64,000 bases of DNA, from positions 212,414 to 276,413 of the forward strand of contig VNWV01000020.1 in the NCBI GenBank assembly GCA_009801085.1, in the 5' to 3' direction. This document shows positions 10,109-20,024 of the stretch, piece after piece. Every line of letters starts with the position of its first letter. The first letter of the stretch is position 1. The position numbers were made by a program, and so were the translations under genes. This DNA comes from Lasiodiplodia sp. COLG20 (Eukaryota > Ascomycota > Dothideomycetes > Botryosphaeriales > Botryosphaeriaceae). Below the pieces are notes generated by a model. That model did no database searches and was not told where the DNA came from. It saw nothing but the letters and a program-made list of their open reading frames with translations.

Positions 10109-12007
10109 ATGGAGGAAGAAACACACTCCGCCCCGCGCCCCGCCTACGAGTACAAACCGTTCGATCACCACCGCAAAATTCGCCTACTCCAAGTCCTGCC
10201 CGGGGACGGGTCGCGAGATATCCACTGCATTCTCTCCGAGAGTGACACTAGCGCACGATACGAGGCTCTGTCGTATTGCTGGGGCTCTGAGACCGCCACG
10301 TCTCGACCTTCAATCATCCTGGAAACCGACGACGGGCCCAGATCTCTGAGCATCACACCAAACCTTCACCTAGCCCTCCAGCATCTGCAACTCCCAAACA
10401 GCTCCCGGCATCTCTGGATCGACGCCGTCTGCATCAACCAACACGACAACACCGAAAAAAGCATCCAAGTCCCCCGGATGAGTCAGATCTACCGCAACGC
10501 CCTCTCCGTCTGCGTCTGGATCGGCAAAGAGGAATCGGACGCCGAACTCGCTATCAGCGTCATCGACCGCCTCCTCAACAGCCTGGAGCGGAGCGACACG
10601 GTCACCATCACTCAGCCCGAAGCATCCGCCTTCATGAGCTTCATCGACCGGCCCTGGTTCAGCCGGCGATGGGTCGTGCAGGAGGTGGCGCTGGCGCGCC
10701 ACGCCACCATCTTCTGCGGCAAGAAGGAAGTCGAGTGGACCAAGCTCGCGGCGGCCATCAGCCTGCTGCAGGACCGCTACCAGAACAAAGGCATACAGTC
10801 GCACGAGCCCGCAGTTGCTGGCTGGCACCGCTCTTACGCCTCGTTCATGACCGGCGCCCCCGCAACACGCCTCGTTGACGCTACCACGACAATGGTCTGC
10901 AAGCGCGATGACGGTACCGTGTGGCCCTTGTATACTCTGGAGACGGTCGTCGCCGTCCTCGCGAGTTTTGAGTGCGCGCTGCCGCAGGACGTGCTGTTTT
11001 CCGTCGTCTCGCTGTGCGCGGACCCGGGGAAGGACCTGCTCCAGCAGCACGCAGACGCCGATGCACATTGCACACATGACTCTGATGTCGAGGTGCAAGA
11101 GGGCCTGCGCGTCGACTACAGCTACGACTTCCCCAAGGTCGCGCAGGACTTCATCACCCTCGTCCTCTCCGCCTCGAAGCGCGTCGACGTCCTCTGCCGG
11201 CCGTGGGCGCCCAACATGCCGGACATGCCTTCGTGGATAGCGAAATCGTCCGGGCGAGCGTGGGAGCGCGCCGGGCCGCGCAAATACGCGCGCGCGAACG
11301 CGGACCCGCTCGTCGGCATCGCGAACCGGAAGTACGCGGCGTCGGGCAACCTCGGGGCGTTCGGCTGGCGGTTCGTCGAGCACGGGAGTAAACTCAATCC
11401 TGCGTATGCCTGCCTTTGCGTGAAGGGGTGCGTGGTTGACGTCGTGGTAAAGCTCAGTGCTAGCGCGGCCGCCGCCGGGGTGATCCCGGTGCACGAGTGG
11501 GCGGCGATGGCGGGATGGACCGATTTCGACGCGCAGTTGCCGCCAGTCTCGTTTTGGTCTACGCTGGTGGCGGATCGGGGGTTGGGCGGCGGTCCGTGTC
11601 CGACGTATTACTCGTATGCGTGCCAGGTTTTGTTTAAGAGGTGCGCGGCTGGCACGCTGGATCTGGAGGAGCTGCTGGATGGTAGTGGGTTGCCGTCGTC
11701 TGTTGCGGAGTTTATTCGGCGGTTGGAGTGCGTGGTTTGGAATAAGAAATTGGCCATTACGTCGAATGGGCAGGCGGCCTTGGTTCCGCAGACGGCGTGT
11801 GAGGGCGATTTGATTTGCATTCTGTACGGGTCTTCTGTTCCCGTTGTCCTGCACAGCCTAGAAGGAACTGCTTTGGAGACTACGATTCAAGATGGTATAG
11901 ACTGTATCCTGAGGGGAGATTGCTACATGCACGGCATAATGTACGGAGAAGCAATGGCCAAGGGATTCCAGTCAAAGCGCGAAAGAGTAGAGTTTCGATT
12001 ACATTAA
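10109..12007 (+). CDS. HET-domain protein (HET3)
   Basis: A single exon of 632 aa. The frame extends upstream to 10046 but that codon is GTG; the first ATG is at 10109. The HET domain is N-terminal: Y-E-A-L-S-Y-C-W-G-S near residue 51, then H-L-W-I-D-A-V-C-I-N-Q, Y-R-N-A-L-S-V-C-V-W-I-G and R-P-W-F-S-R-R-W-V-V-Q-E-V-A. This is the commonest HET subtype, clearly different from HET1/HET2 where the domain is central. The ~430-residue C-terminal part has no recognised domain. A long GC-rich antisense frame (10370-11854) is a shadow of this gene. It is convergent with HET4 (stops 12007 and 12132, ~125 bp apart). A non-self recognition or cell-death role is inferred from the family. Confidence 0.92.
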   Translation: MEEETHSAPRPAYEYKPFDHHRKIRLLQVLPGDGSRDIHCILSESDTSARYEALSYCWGSETATSRPSIILETDDGPRSLSITPNLHLALQHLQLPNSSRHLWIDAVCINQHDNTEKSIQVPRMSQIYRNALSVCVWIGKEESDAELAISVIDRLLNSLERSDTVTITQPEASAFMSFIDRPWFSRRWVVQEVALARHATIFCGKKEVEWTKLAAAISLLQDRYQNKGIQSHEPAVAGWHRSYASFMTGAPATRLVDATTTMVCKRDDGTVWPLYTLETVVAVLASFECALPQDVLFSVVSLCADPGKDLLQQHADADAHCTHDSDVEVQEGLRVDYSYDFPKVAQDFITLVLSASKRVDVLCRPWAPNMPDMPSWIAKSSGRAWERAGPRKYARANADPLVGIANRKYAASGNLGAFGWRFVEHGSKLNPAYACLCVKGCVVDVVVKLSASAAAAGVIPVHEWAAMAGWTDFDAQLPPVSFWSTLVADRGLGGGPCPTYYSYACQVLFKRCAAGTLDLEELLDGSGLPSSVAEFIRRLECVVWNKKLAITSNGQAALVPQTACEGDLICILYGSSVPVVLHSLEGTALETTIQDGIDCILRGDCYMHGIMYGEAMAKGFQSKRERVEFRLH

Positions 12008-12131
12008 TCTTGGGATATCCTGATACTACATAAAACTTTTTGTATATGGCCGAACCTTTCATAGCAAGTATACAACATTGAATTTCTTAGAAGAAGTGAG
12101 TGACCCGTGTGGAAAGAAAAGAGGGAAAATG

Positions 12132-13968
12132 CTAATACAACGCGATATTGATATCCTCCCATACCGGCAGCTCCGTGAGCGGGAGGCTAGAAGGGTAAAG
12201 ACCCCAAAGGCAAATACCCATGCGTCGCCAGCCCGCACTGCAATCATCTCGGTATACTATGAGTCCAAGGAAGGACTCCCACTGCTCGCCAAACTCTGAG
12301 AAGAAGTCTTCAAGAATCGTTCCGAGCACAACGACTTGCAGGTTGGCCGCAGGAAAGCTCGAGATTAATCGTTTACATGCCTCGTAGTCATCAGTCCAAG
12401 TCTCCATGGCGATAGTCTTGCTATAGCTGTAGTAAAACTCAAATTCGTTGAAGTCCTCGCCTTTGTGCGATAGAAAGACGGCATCATAGTCCAGCATGAC
12501 TTCCGCGCCATACTCCTTTGCCGTCGTGATCCCAGGTAACCTTTGCCACAATTGCTCCAGCCGCTGCAATGAACAAGCCGGGCCAGTGACAGTGACTGCA
12601 GGACTGCCAGGACTCTTCAAAATGATGCAGTTGGTCCGCGTGTTGTTTCCAGAGCCGTAGATATCATTGAGGGACATCGGAACGCGCGAGTGCTGAGTGA
12701 TGCGCCAGCTTCTGCCCTCCGCCGAGCTCTTCTTGTGTATGAAGCTCTGGCCGACCATGGGCGAGCGTTCGTTCAAAACCGCGGTGAACTCGTCTTCTAG
12801 TTCCTCCACGGATTTGATGGTCCGGCCGGCCCGGGCCGCTTCTCCTACGGCGATGCCGTAGATCTGCATGATTCCGTAGATGCGGTCGAGCGGGAACGCC
12901 GTCTGGCGGAACCCGGCTGCTGCGTACTGCACGTTTGGGTTGCTCGAAACCAAAAAGTGGAACCCGGCTTCTTCGATGCGGGATACCAAGCCCTCGGCTG
13001 CGGAGCTCTCGGGCTTGATGCGTTTGCTTTTCAGACCCCGTTGTACATCCAGGCAGATGTTTCGACATATGTTTGCGAGCATCGTCAGGCTGACATCCAG
13101 ATTATCAATCCAGGGGTGTGGAACCGGACGTGCATCGCGAGAGAGTATGACGGCATCTCGTCTCAGGACTGACTCCTGCAGCGTCCAGAGAGATGTGAAC
13201 CAGGGATCGTCAAACAGTCTCTCGAGGTTCAGCTGTAGCGTAGCCGCTACCGTTGGAAAGTCAGCTTTGATCATGTCGGCCTGCGGGCCGAACTCAAAAA
13301 CGGTGTGGAGCACGTTTTTCAGCTCCACGTTGCTAAGCGAGTGAAGCCACACGAATGCTCCTTTAGCGCCCTTGAAGATCCCCACCTGTCTTCCGACCTC
13401 GTGCATTTTCATCTCATTGTCTTCTTGATCGATGCACGCAATGTCTACCCAAGCGTAGTCTGTCTCGTACCCCATGACTTGGATAACGCGGTGGAATGCT
13501 TCGACAGTAAAGCAGCTCTCTTTGACTGGCGGGATCTTCCAACTTGTCCCCTTTACGTTGAGGGCCGCACAGCCCCAATCAGCTCTGAAGCGGCCCCACG
13601 TATACGTCAAGACGCAATACTTTGGCTCCTTATCCACACCGTACGTATTTTCCCCTGTCCTCTCGATCGAAGTCATTGTTGGGATATGAAGCAACCGTAA
13701 AGGCCACTGTATTGGCACGTCCGCCCACCAGAGCTCGTGGAACTGATGTTACAGTTAGCTTTGCAGTGTGGAGCTAATCAATCGTATGAGTGCATACCGA
13801 CTCCCCTTGAAAGTTGCGAGAGCGGGACATGGCGCAGTATCCTCTGCCGTTAAAAATGTCTTGTTGTTGTACAGGAGACGAGAAATATGAAGTGGTGTCT
13901 TCGTACCATACACGGAGGTGGAGCGGCTGATCGTCAGCATGCGAATTTTGCGGGCGCTTGACAAGGAT
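12132..13968 (-). CDS. HET-domain protein (HET4), 5' end unresolved
   Basis: The main exon is 12132-13742. Its frame holds Y-C-V-L-T-Y-T-W-G-R-F, Y-A-W-V-D-I-A-C-I-D-Q, G-R-Q-V-G-I-F-K-G-A-K-G and P-W-F-T-S-L-W-T-L-Q-E. A 55-nt intron (13743-13797; donor GTATGC, branch CTAAC, acceptor CAG) joins it in phase 0 to an upstream exon that is open to 13968. That exon has an ATG at 13830, giving M-S-R-S-R-N-F-Q before F-H-E-L-W-W-A-D-V-P-I-Q-W. The open reading upstream of 13830 (L-H-L-R-V-W-Y-E-D, G-R-G-Y-C-A-M) looks coding, so the true start is probably in a further 5' exon I could not place. A decayed relative lies at 30.7 kb. HET domains act in fungal incompatibility; no specific partner is visible. 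Confidence 0.8.
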
Positions 13969-14564
13969 TCAGATCCTTGCTCCCGACATATAATTGGCCA
14001 AGTATGAGTACAGTTCCGTTCTCTTACCAATCCATTGGCTTCTGTTGCACAGAAACCAGGCTACAGCGGCTCTGCGTATCACCAACGTCTGACACAATAC
14101 GTAATACCATACAAGCTCACGCCCAACCCTATCATGGCAGGATATTTCCTGCAGTACATCAGCAACCAATTCTGACTCTTATTCAGTGGAGCGTGTGACC
14201 TCAATCCAGTAACGCTTTCGTCTCGTGCCAGATTCATTTATAAGAGGATGAATCTGGCTGTGTGTATCCATCCCGCATCCTGGCCCCCTGCCACAAAGAG
14301 CAGGAATTCCCCAGAACCTGTCGGGTTGGTAATCCAACCATTCCGTGTGTACTATCATCGTCGTTATCTTCTTCGTCTTCTCCTCCGGCGCCTTGAACGG
14401 CGAGAGCTCGCCCAACAAGAAGACAGACCGATTGTCCTTCAGCAGCTCCTCCGCCACAAAAGATACCCGAGAACTTTATTCTCAAGACTCAGGTCACTCC
14501 CAATTTTGCGAAGCTCAGCAGGGATATTCCCCAGCACGAACTACCACGAGTACAGCGTCAGCAA

Positions 14565-14965
14565 AACCACAGGCTCCGGGGTAAGCTCGCTGCCAGTACT
14601 TCAGAATGTGCGGCCCTGAAGTAGGTTGCTAACACGTTCCGAGATGATTGTGAGTAAGTCATGCTGACCAAAAATAAATTGCGGTTTTGAATGCATCTGG
14701 ATGATTGCAACCGTCGAAGACTCGGATTACACATCTCAATTTAAGCTTCTTGTCTGATGCGTTCCGGGGCGTTGACTGTTTCAGGCTTACGGGTCACGGA
14801 TGGATTCGGCACAGGTCCCGCCGGCGCCTTACCTGGCGAAGGTAAGCAACGCCTTCCAAAGCCCCCACTGTGCTTTTCGACTAATATTTGAAGCTGAACG
14901 CAGAGGTGTAATAATTCTGGTCTCTTCTTGATAGATGGCCAGGTTCGTTGCCAAAGATATATCAC
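14565..14965 (-). repeat. Diverged repeat block, copy 1 (HET4 upstream flank)
   Basis: This block is recognisably similar, in order and orientation, to 30925-31270. Shared landmarks are an AAGCTCGCT..CCAG stretch, a poorly conserved AT-rich middle, and CTTCTTGTCTGATGCGTT at its high-coordinate part. On the minus strand both encode P-N-P-S-(V/A)-T-x-K-P-E-T-V followed by R-I-R-Q-E-A. Stops interrupt the frames, so it may be a relic or a divided 5' portion of HET4. Another minus-strand frame (14179-14457) lies between this block and HET4 and could also be a lost or alternative exon. Confidence 0.55.
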
Positions 14966-15659
14966 TCTGAGTGGGCCTGCGGCGGTGTTCTCTCAAAGTG
15001 TATGCAGTGCCAGGGGTAACATTGTGTTTCCAGACAACGGGAAGAATGATGCCTCCATTGAAATCAGCCAGCTTATAGCAATTGCGGTCAGCCAGTGGGC
15101 TCCCTCTGCATCATCACCCTAATTTTGATCCTCGGAATCAGCAATTATCTCTCGGATTAGACAATCCATTCCCTGTAGAGCTAAGCCTGATACCCCTTTA
15201 TGTAAATCTGAGAGTACGCAAGAAATGGACATCTAAGTGAATGTTCTTATATTCATGGTCTTACAGGATATACAGGGAAGAGTATACAAGGCATGACCGA
15301 AAGATAACATGATTGGCGAAAGTTGTTTGCTGGGACTGAACGTGCTTCGGGATCGCCTCCACCGGATGGCAAACCAGTTTCATCTCTGCTGGAAGATGGA
15401 GAACAACAGTTTGAACGCTTATCCTACTACAGAATGAAATTCCTGGTCTTGATGCCGCGGCTTTCAACCAGCCGCATAATCTTCGTTGCTTTCCAAACAT
15501 CACTTAACTCTTACACTTCGAGCCTGTTTGCGGCTGCCACGCAGTCACGGCAGATGCATACGTCGGGTTCACCTCATAGATAGCACTTCAAACTTACACG
15601 CCCACAACGCTTCGAGTCTGTCCAATACCTACGCCATCTCAATGCTGGTAAGACGGTAA
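14966..15659. other. Intergenic, no gene seen
   Basis: AT-moderate sequence with only short unrecognised frames, between the repeat block and the minisatellite. Confidence 0.35.
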
Positions 15660-16195
15660 TGTGGTACATTCATCTCCGGATGAACACTTCAGCTACCCCA
15701 GCTTGTCGCATTTGTGTCATGCATTTATGTCTTCAAACGCCCCAACTTGTCAATTTCTTTTTCGTACATGCATATCCGGATAGATGCTTCAAATACCTTG
15801 ACTTGTTGCATATTTCGTGCATTCATGTCCGGATGAACGCGTAAGCTACTTCAACATGTTGTATTTCCATATTACATTTACGTCCGGATGGATGCTACAG
15901 ATAGCTCAATTTGTTATATCCCCCCTTACAATCATGCCGTGATAAATGCTTCAACCACACCAGTTTGTTACATTTTTTATTTATACATTCATGTCCGGAC
16001 GGACGCTTCAACCACCCCAGATTGTTGCATTTTTCCGTGCATTTACGTCTGCATGATGGCTTCAGCTACCCCAGTTCGTTACATTTCGTTGTACATTTAT
16101 GCGGGATGAACTCTTCAGCCACCACTTGTTGCATCATTTTCGTACACTTGCGTCTGGATAGATGTTTCAGCTACCCAACTTCGTTGAATTTTCAG
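15660..16195. repeat. Degenerate ~54-bp minisatellite, about 9-10 units
   Basis: A phrase recurs about every 54 bp: (A)TTTA/CATGTCCGGATG, then GATGCTTCAACTACCCCA, then CTTGTTGCATTTTCGTAC. Examples start near 15672, 15770, 15823, 15876, 15985 and 16041. Units have diverged by substitution and indel. Because the unit is close to a multiple of three, long spurious frames result; none should be called a gene. The TCCGG...GCTTCAACTACCCC part of each unit matches one terminus of the 81-bp inverted-repeat element next door and elsewhere in the window. Confidence 0.8.
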
Positions 16196-16307
16196 TGAAA
16201 CTGACCTTATACGTCCTTTTTGGCATGTTCAGAATTGAGCCTTTATGGTGCGATCAGTAGGTACCGAAAGAACTGATCCTCCGCAGCTATTTTTGACTTA
16301 CGTAGAC

Positions 16308-16384
16308 AGGTGAAGCTACCATCCGGACGTAAATGTATATTGAAGAATTCAACATCTACGACCGGACAGTAGCTTCAACTACCC
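16308..16384. mobile_element. Inverted-repeat element (TCCGGAC family), copy 1
   Basis: Left end AGGTGAAGCTACCATCCGG and right end CCGGACAGTAGCTTCAACTA(CCC) form diverged inverted termini around a ~25-bp AT-rich centre. It has the same architecture as copies near 26.5, 43.8, 50.0, 55.4 and 63.2 kb and lies just downstream of the minisatellite. Confidence 0.65.
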
Positions 16385-16736
16385 GTGAAATGAGAGAGAA
16401 AGAAAATTAAGTTCAGCCAGTCTCCAGCTTCCAACAGATGTAGCATTCAGCCAGACGACTGAAAGTAAATCAGCACCCAAGTTGCAATCGACTCACCACG
16501 ACACAGATTCGCACCTCGATGGCGCAATCGTCAAAGACGGAAGGAACCACAGCACCTGACCGAAGAGGAGGAGAGAGAGACCCTGACTCGGGCGTGTACA
16601 TAAGACGGTCTCCTCTCCCTTCTCTCCCTCCCTCCTCCACCTCTCCTCCACCACACACCCACCCACCCACACCCACTCACAACCACCACACCATACCATC
16701 CAACCTTCCCACCCTCCTCGCACACTACCATCCCAC

Positions 16737-19598
16737 ATGCCTCCCACCGCCGCCGACGCCGACATCGCCGCCTCCACCTCATCCCCTCACGTCTCGCAGA
16801 CACCGCCGCCGCCTTCTGCTCACCTCGAACACGAACGCGACGACACCACCGCCACCGCCAACGCCGCCATGGGCGTGTCAGTCAGCAAGGCTGAAGCGCC
16901 ACCAGACACGCGCATTGCGGGAGCTGAAGCGGCAGCGGAAGTGAGGGGTGGCGGTGAGGCGGTGAGCCGAAAGGGCAAGGAGCGGGCAGATGAGGGGATG
17001 GTGGAGAGCAGGGTGGAAGACAGCAGGGAGTCGACGCCAACGATGGAGGAGGAGATGGCAGCTAGGAGCAAGGTGCGATTGGGGAATGGACTGGAGGGCG
17101 GTGGGGAGAAAGCAGGAGATGGTGGTGGGGCGGAGAAGAAGCAGGGGAAGGCTGCAATGGTCATGGGGATGAGGACTGGTGGTGGGGTGAGGGGTGAGAG
17201 GGTGAATGTGAGGAGGAAGAATGACTGGACTATCGAGTCGAGGAGTGGTATGGGCTGGAAGACTGGGCGCCCGGCAGCCGTTGCCGGAGAAGGAAGTGTG
17301 GCGGCTGGAAAGAGGTATCTGGACTCGTCGGCGCAGTCGTCTCCTGGACCCGTCGAGAAGCGGCAGAAGGTGGATTTGGCGGAGGCGAGCGTCCAGCAGC
17401 AAGCCAAGCTACCGCCGTGGAAGAGTCTTGTGCCAAGGGTCGAGAAGCTGCTTCTGGAAGCTCAAGCACACGACAAGGACCTTGAGACTTACAGGGCTCG
17501 GATCAAGGAGTTGGAGAATATGGCCAGAGAGCAGCAGACGCTTCTTGATGCGTACAGAGCCGAGGAAACTGACCTATCTGACTCTGACGTCAACTACGGC
17601 AAGGTTGCCGGCCATCTGGAGCGGAAGAAGGTCCAGTTGGAGCAGAAGGGAGAGCAGCTCTACAAGATGTCCAAGGAGAAGGTCGAGCTGAAGAAGAAAA
17701 TCACCGAGTTGAAGAACGCGAACGCGGCACTTCTCAAGAAGAACGAGCAATGGGAGGACAATGACGATATTCTAAGGGAAAAGCTCGAAAAACAAGCGAA
17801 TGAGCACAAGAAGCTTTCCGCGGAAAAGAAAGAAGTCAACAAGGAGCTCACAGCGAAGAGGAACGAGGCCGAATCCCTCAAGAAGAAGCTCCAGACGGCC
17901 GAAAAGAAACTGGACAAGGATGAGGAAAAGATAGCCGATTTGACGGAAAACCGTGATGAGTGGAAAGAAAAATATTCAAAGGCTTTCCGAGCAGGCAAGA
18001 TAGAGATGGAAAAGCACAGGAAAGAGACCAATGAGTTGAAGAAGGAGATCCAAAAGCTGAACAAGGACCAAGATGGCATGGAGAACACCATCGATAAACT
18101 TAGAGAAAACCTTGAGAAAACAGGAGAAAGGCTCAACAAGGCAAAGGACAAGAGAAGCCCTTGCGAGCTGTGCACTAACAAGATGTGGTCTGCTGCACTG
18201 CACTTGACTCTACAGGCTTGCGAGGATCAGGAGAACGGCCAGGAGGTCTCACTGGAAGTGATCCACCGTACGCTCAAGCAGCTAGTCAAAAAGCTGCCCG
18301 AGATTGAGAAAATCCGCGACGCGGGCCGCGAATTCATCCCAAAGATGCCGCATTACTTCGAACAGAAGTCTTCGGAGAGCGCCGGCAGCTCCGCTTCTGG
18401 ACAGAAAGCTTTGGCAGGTGGACTCTGCGCCATGTGCAGCAACGACGAAATATTACGGGCTCTCTACTGGGTGATCGAAGCATGCGAAGCCCCCCAGGAA
18501 ACAGATTTCTGGCATACCAAGCTCGTGAGCCAGATGTATGCCTGGCAGGAGGCCTATCCGGATCTTATCGAAAGGTGCCTGGATGGATGCAATGCCGAGC
18601 GTCCCATTGATGTCCCATCGGATGACTCTGATGATGAGGAAGATGCGGAACAGCAAGATGCAGCAGATTCCGAACAGCACGACGTTCCACGGGAAAAGAC
18701 CATGGAGGAGAAAATCCAGGAGAAGCATGGCGAGTTCTACATTCTTCTCGTCAGGGTGCAGCAGACCGTTCAAGCTTTTCACGAAGCTGGTATGCCTCTT
18801 GCTGAACTGGGTGGAGCATTCAAGGATTTGAAGGCAGAGCTGGACAAACGAAAGGAAAATGGCACTAGCTCGTGCGATATGCAAGACCGGTTGGACCTAG
18901 GCCAGAAGTATCTTGAGGAGCGCGCGGGTTTCTGGGCTGAGAGGGCTGAGGACCAGGATTCCGAGACCGAGCAGGAGCCTGATTGCACACCGCTGTCAGT
19001 GGATATTCCCGAGAAGATTGTGGCGTTGTTTCAAGAGCTGGAGGAGAAGAAAGGAGAGGTGGATGAGCTAAGAAAGCAGCCGGTAGACGTACCATCCGAG
19101 ACCACTGAGGTACAGCAGGAGGGTATCTCCTGGACCCAGTTCAAGGGAGAGGTGCGAAGCCATGCAAGCCCGCTGGCACAGCGGTTCGGCGTCCCGGAAC
19201 ACAGTCCTGGTGTTCCAGTCAGGCGTCCAGAACGACTGCCTCCGATTGAGTCTCGTTCACACTCCCACGCCATGGTAGAACAGAGCAGTACACCAGTTGA
19301 TCTTACTGCCAGCACTGCTGAAGAGGAAGAAGAGGTCAATGAGGCTCGCCGAGAGGAATCGGCTGGTAGCGCTTCCATGTCCGGACTGAGCAGCTCGCAG
19401 ATGTCTCCTGAACCGGTCGCTCAGGAGATGTCGGCTGAAAGGGTGGCAGATGGGGTCGATGCCGACCAGGATGAGGCCCATCCTACGGACTTACCTGAAC
19501 AAAACGTGGCTAGCGGCAGCTCTTCTCCGACGGAATTCTTCGATGCAAGCCAGGTAACGATGGAATCTCTGCTGGAAATAGGAGGACTTCGCCACTAA
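16737..19598 (+). CDS. Coiled-coil protein, unknown function
   Basis: A 953-codon uninterrupted frame from an ATG at 16737, after a pyrimidine-rich leader typical of fungal promoters. Residues 1-200 are low-complexity and probably disordered. Residues ~235-473 are a long, highly charged coiled coil rich in K/E heptads. After the coil come two matching cysteine modules: C-E-L-C near residue 474 and C-A-M-C near 564, each followed 15 residues later by another C in A-C-E. The rest is acidic and disordered. I do not recognise the family; cytoskeletal, nuclear or chromatin scaffolds can look like this. A second in-frame ATG (16869) begins M-G-V-S-V-S-K, which fits an N-myristoylation consensus, so the shorter start deserves consideration. 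Confidence 0.75.
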   Translation: MPPTAADADIAASTSSPHVSQTPPPPSAHLEHERDDTTATANAAMGVSVSKAEAPPDTRIAGAEAAAEVRGGGEAVSRKGKERADEGMVESRVEDSRESTPTMEEEMAARSKVRLGNGLEGGGEKAGDGGGAEKKQGKAAMVMGMRTGGGVRGERVNVRRKNDWTIESRSGMGWKTGRPAAVAGEGSVAAGKRYLDSSAQSSPGPVEKRQKVDLAEASVQQQAKLPPWKSLVPRVEKLLLEAQAHDKDLETYRARIKELENMAREQQTLLDAYRAEETDLSDSDVNYGKVAGHLERKKVQLEQKGEQLYKMSKEKVELKKKITELKNANAALLKKNEQWEDNDDILREKLEKQANEHKKLSAEKKEVNKELTAKRNEAESLKKKLQTAEKKLDKDEEKIADLTENRDEWKEKYSKAFRAGKIEMEKHRKETNELKKEIQKLNKDQDGMENTIDKLRENLEKTGERLNKAKDKRSPCELCTNKMWSAALHLTLQACEDQENGQEVSLEVIHRTLKQLVKKLPEIEKIRDAGREFIPKMPHYFEQKSSESAGSSASGQKALAGGLCAMCSNDEILRALYWVIEACEAPQETDFWHTKLVSQMYAWQEAYPDLIERCLDGCNAERPIDVPSDDSDDEEDAEQQDAADSEQHDVPREKTMEEKIQEKHGEFYILLVRVQQTVQAFHEAGMPLAELGGAFKDLKAELDKRKENGTSSCDMQDRLDLGQKYLEERAGFWAERAEDQDSETEQEPDCTPLSVDIPEKIVALFQELEEKKGEVDELRKQPVDVPSETTEVQQEGISWTQFKGEVRSHASPLAQRFGVPEHSPGVPVRRPERLPPIESRSHSHAMVEQSSTPVDLTASTAEEEEEVNEARREESAGSASMSGLSSSQMSPEPVAQEMSAERVADGVDADQDEAHPTDLPEQNVASGSSSPTEFFDASQVTMESLLEIGGLRH

Positions 19599-20024
19599 AG
19601 GAGTGCATCATATTACCCCAACACTTACACATGCTTTTTGGTTATCGAGATTGGATTTAACTTTGCAAATTTGGGGGTTTGAGACGGCTTTGGCTCTCTG
19701 CATCTAGGCAATTTAGCAGCCGGAGGACAAAAGTGATTTTCATTGAATACGAGACATTTACTCTGATCCACACACATGACCTGCACTCGTGATTCGAAGC
19801 TCCTGCGACAGAGATGATGCTTGTGGAAACGTTCGCGAACATCGAGAAGTAGGTTGTCGGGGCATGGAGATGACGTGTGTAGTTGAAAGTCAAAGTGGGG
19901 CGGGGCAGCGTATCGATAATCACCGAGCCAACGCGTCCCTGAAAGCAGGAAAGCCGCGCGCAAGCTCTCGCCAATCTCCAACACCACCTCGACCTGCGCT
20001 GCTCACACTCGCTCCACACCCACG
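19599..20024. other. Intergenic
   Basis: About 430 bp between the coiled-coil gene and the haspin gene, both on the plus strand. No feature was seen beyond a presumptive 3' end and promoter. Confidence 0.4.

Noticed and set aside
10370..11854. 494-codon minus-strand open frame
   Set aside because: It lies wholly antisense to the HET3 gene in GC-rich sequence, has an Arg-rich composition and no family motif; a shadow of the real frame.
13978..14198. Minus-strand frame with an ATG GAT TG|GTAAGA donor as a HET4 first exon
   Set aside because: The donor is attractive, but no available acceptor gives the right phase for the downstream frame.
15660..16195. CRISPR-like repeat spacing
   Set aside because: Units are contiguous, degenerate and AT-rich with no constant repeat plus unique spacers; the genome is fungal.
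15659..16198. Frames of 61-95 codons with repeated Ile-His-Val-type peptides
   Set aside because: Produced by the ~54-bp minisatellite, whose unit length is close to a multiple of three.
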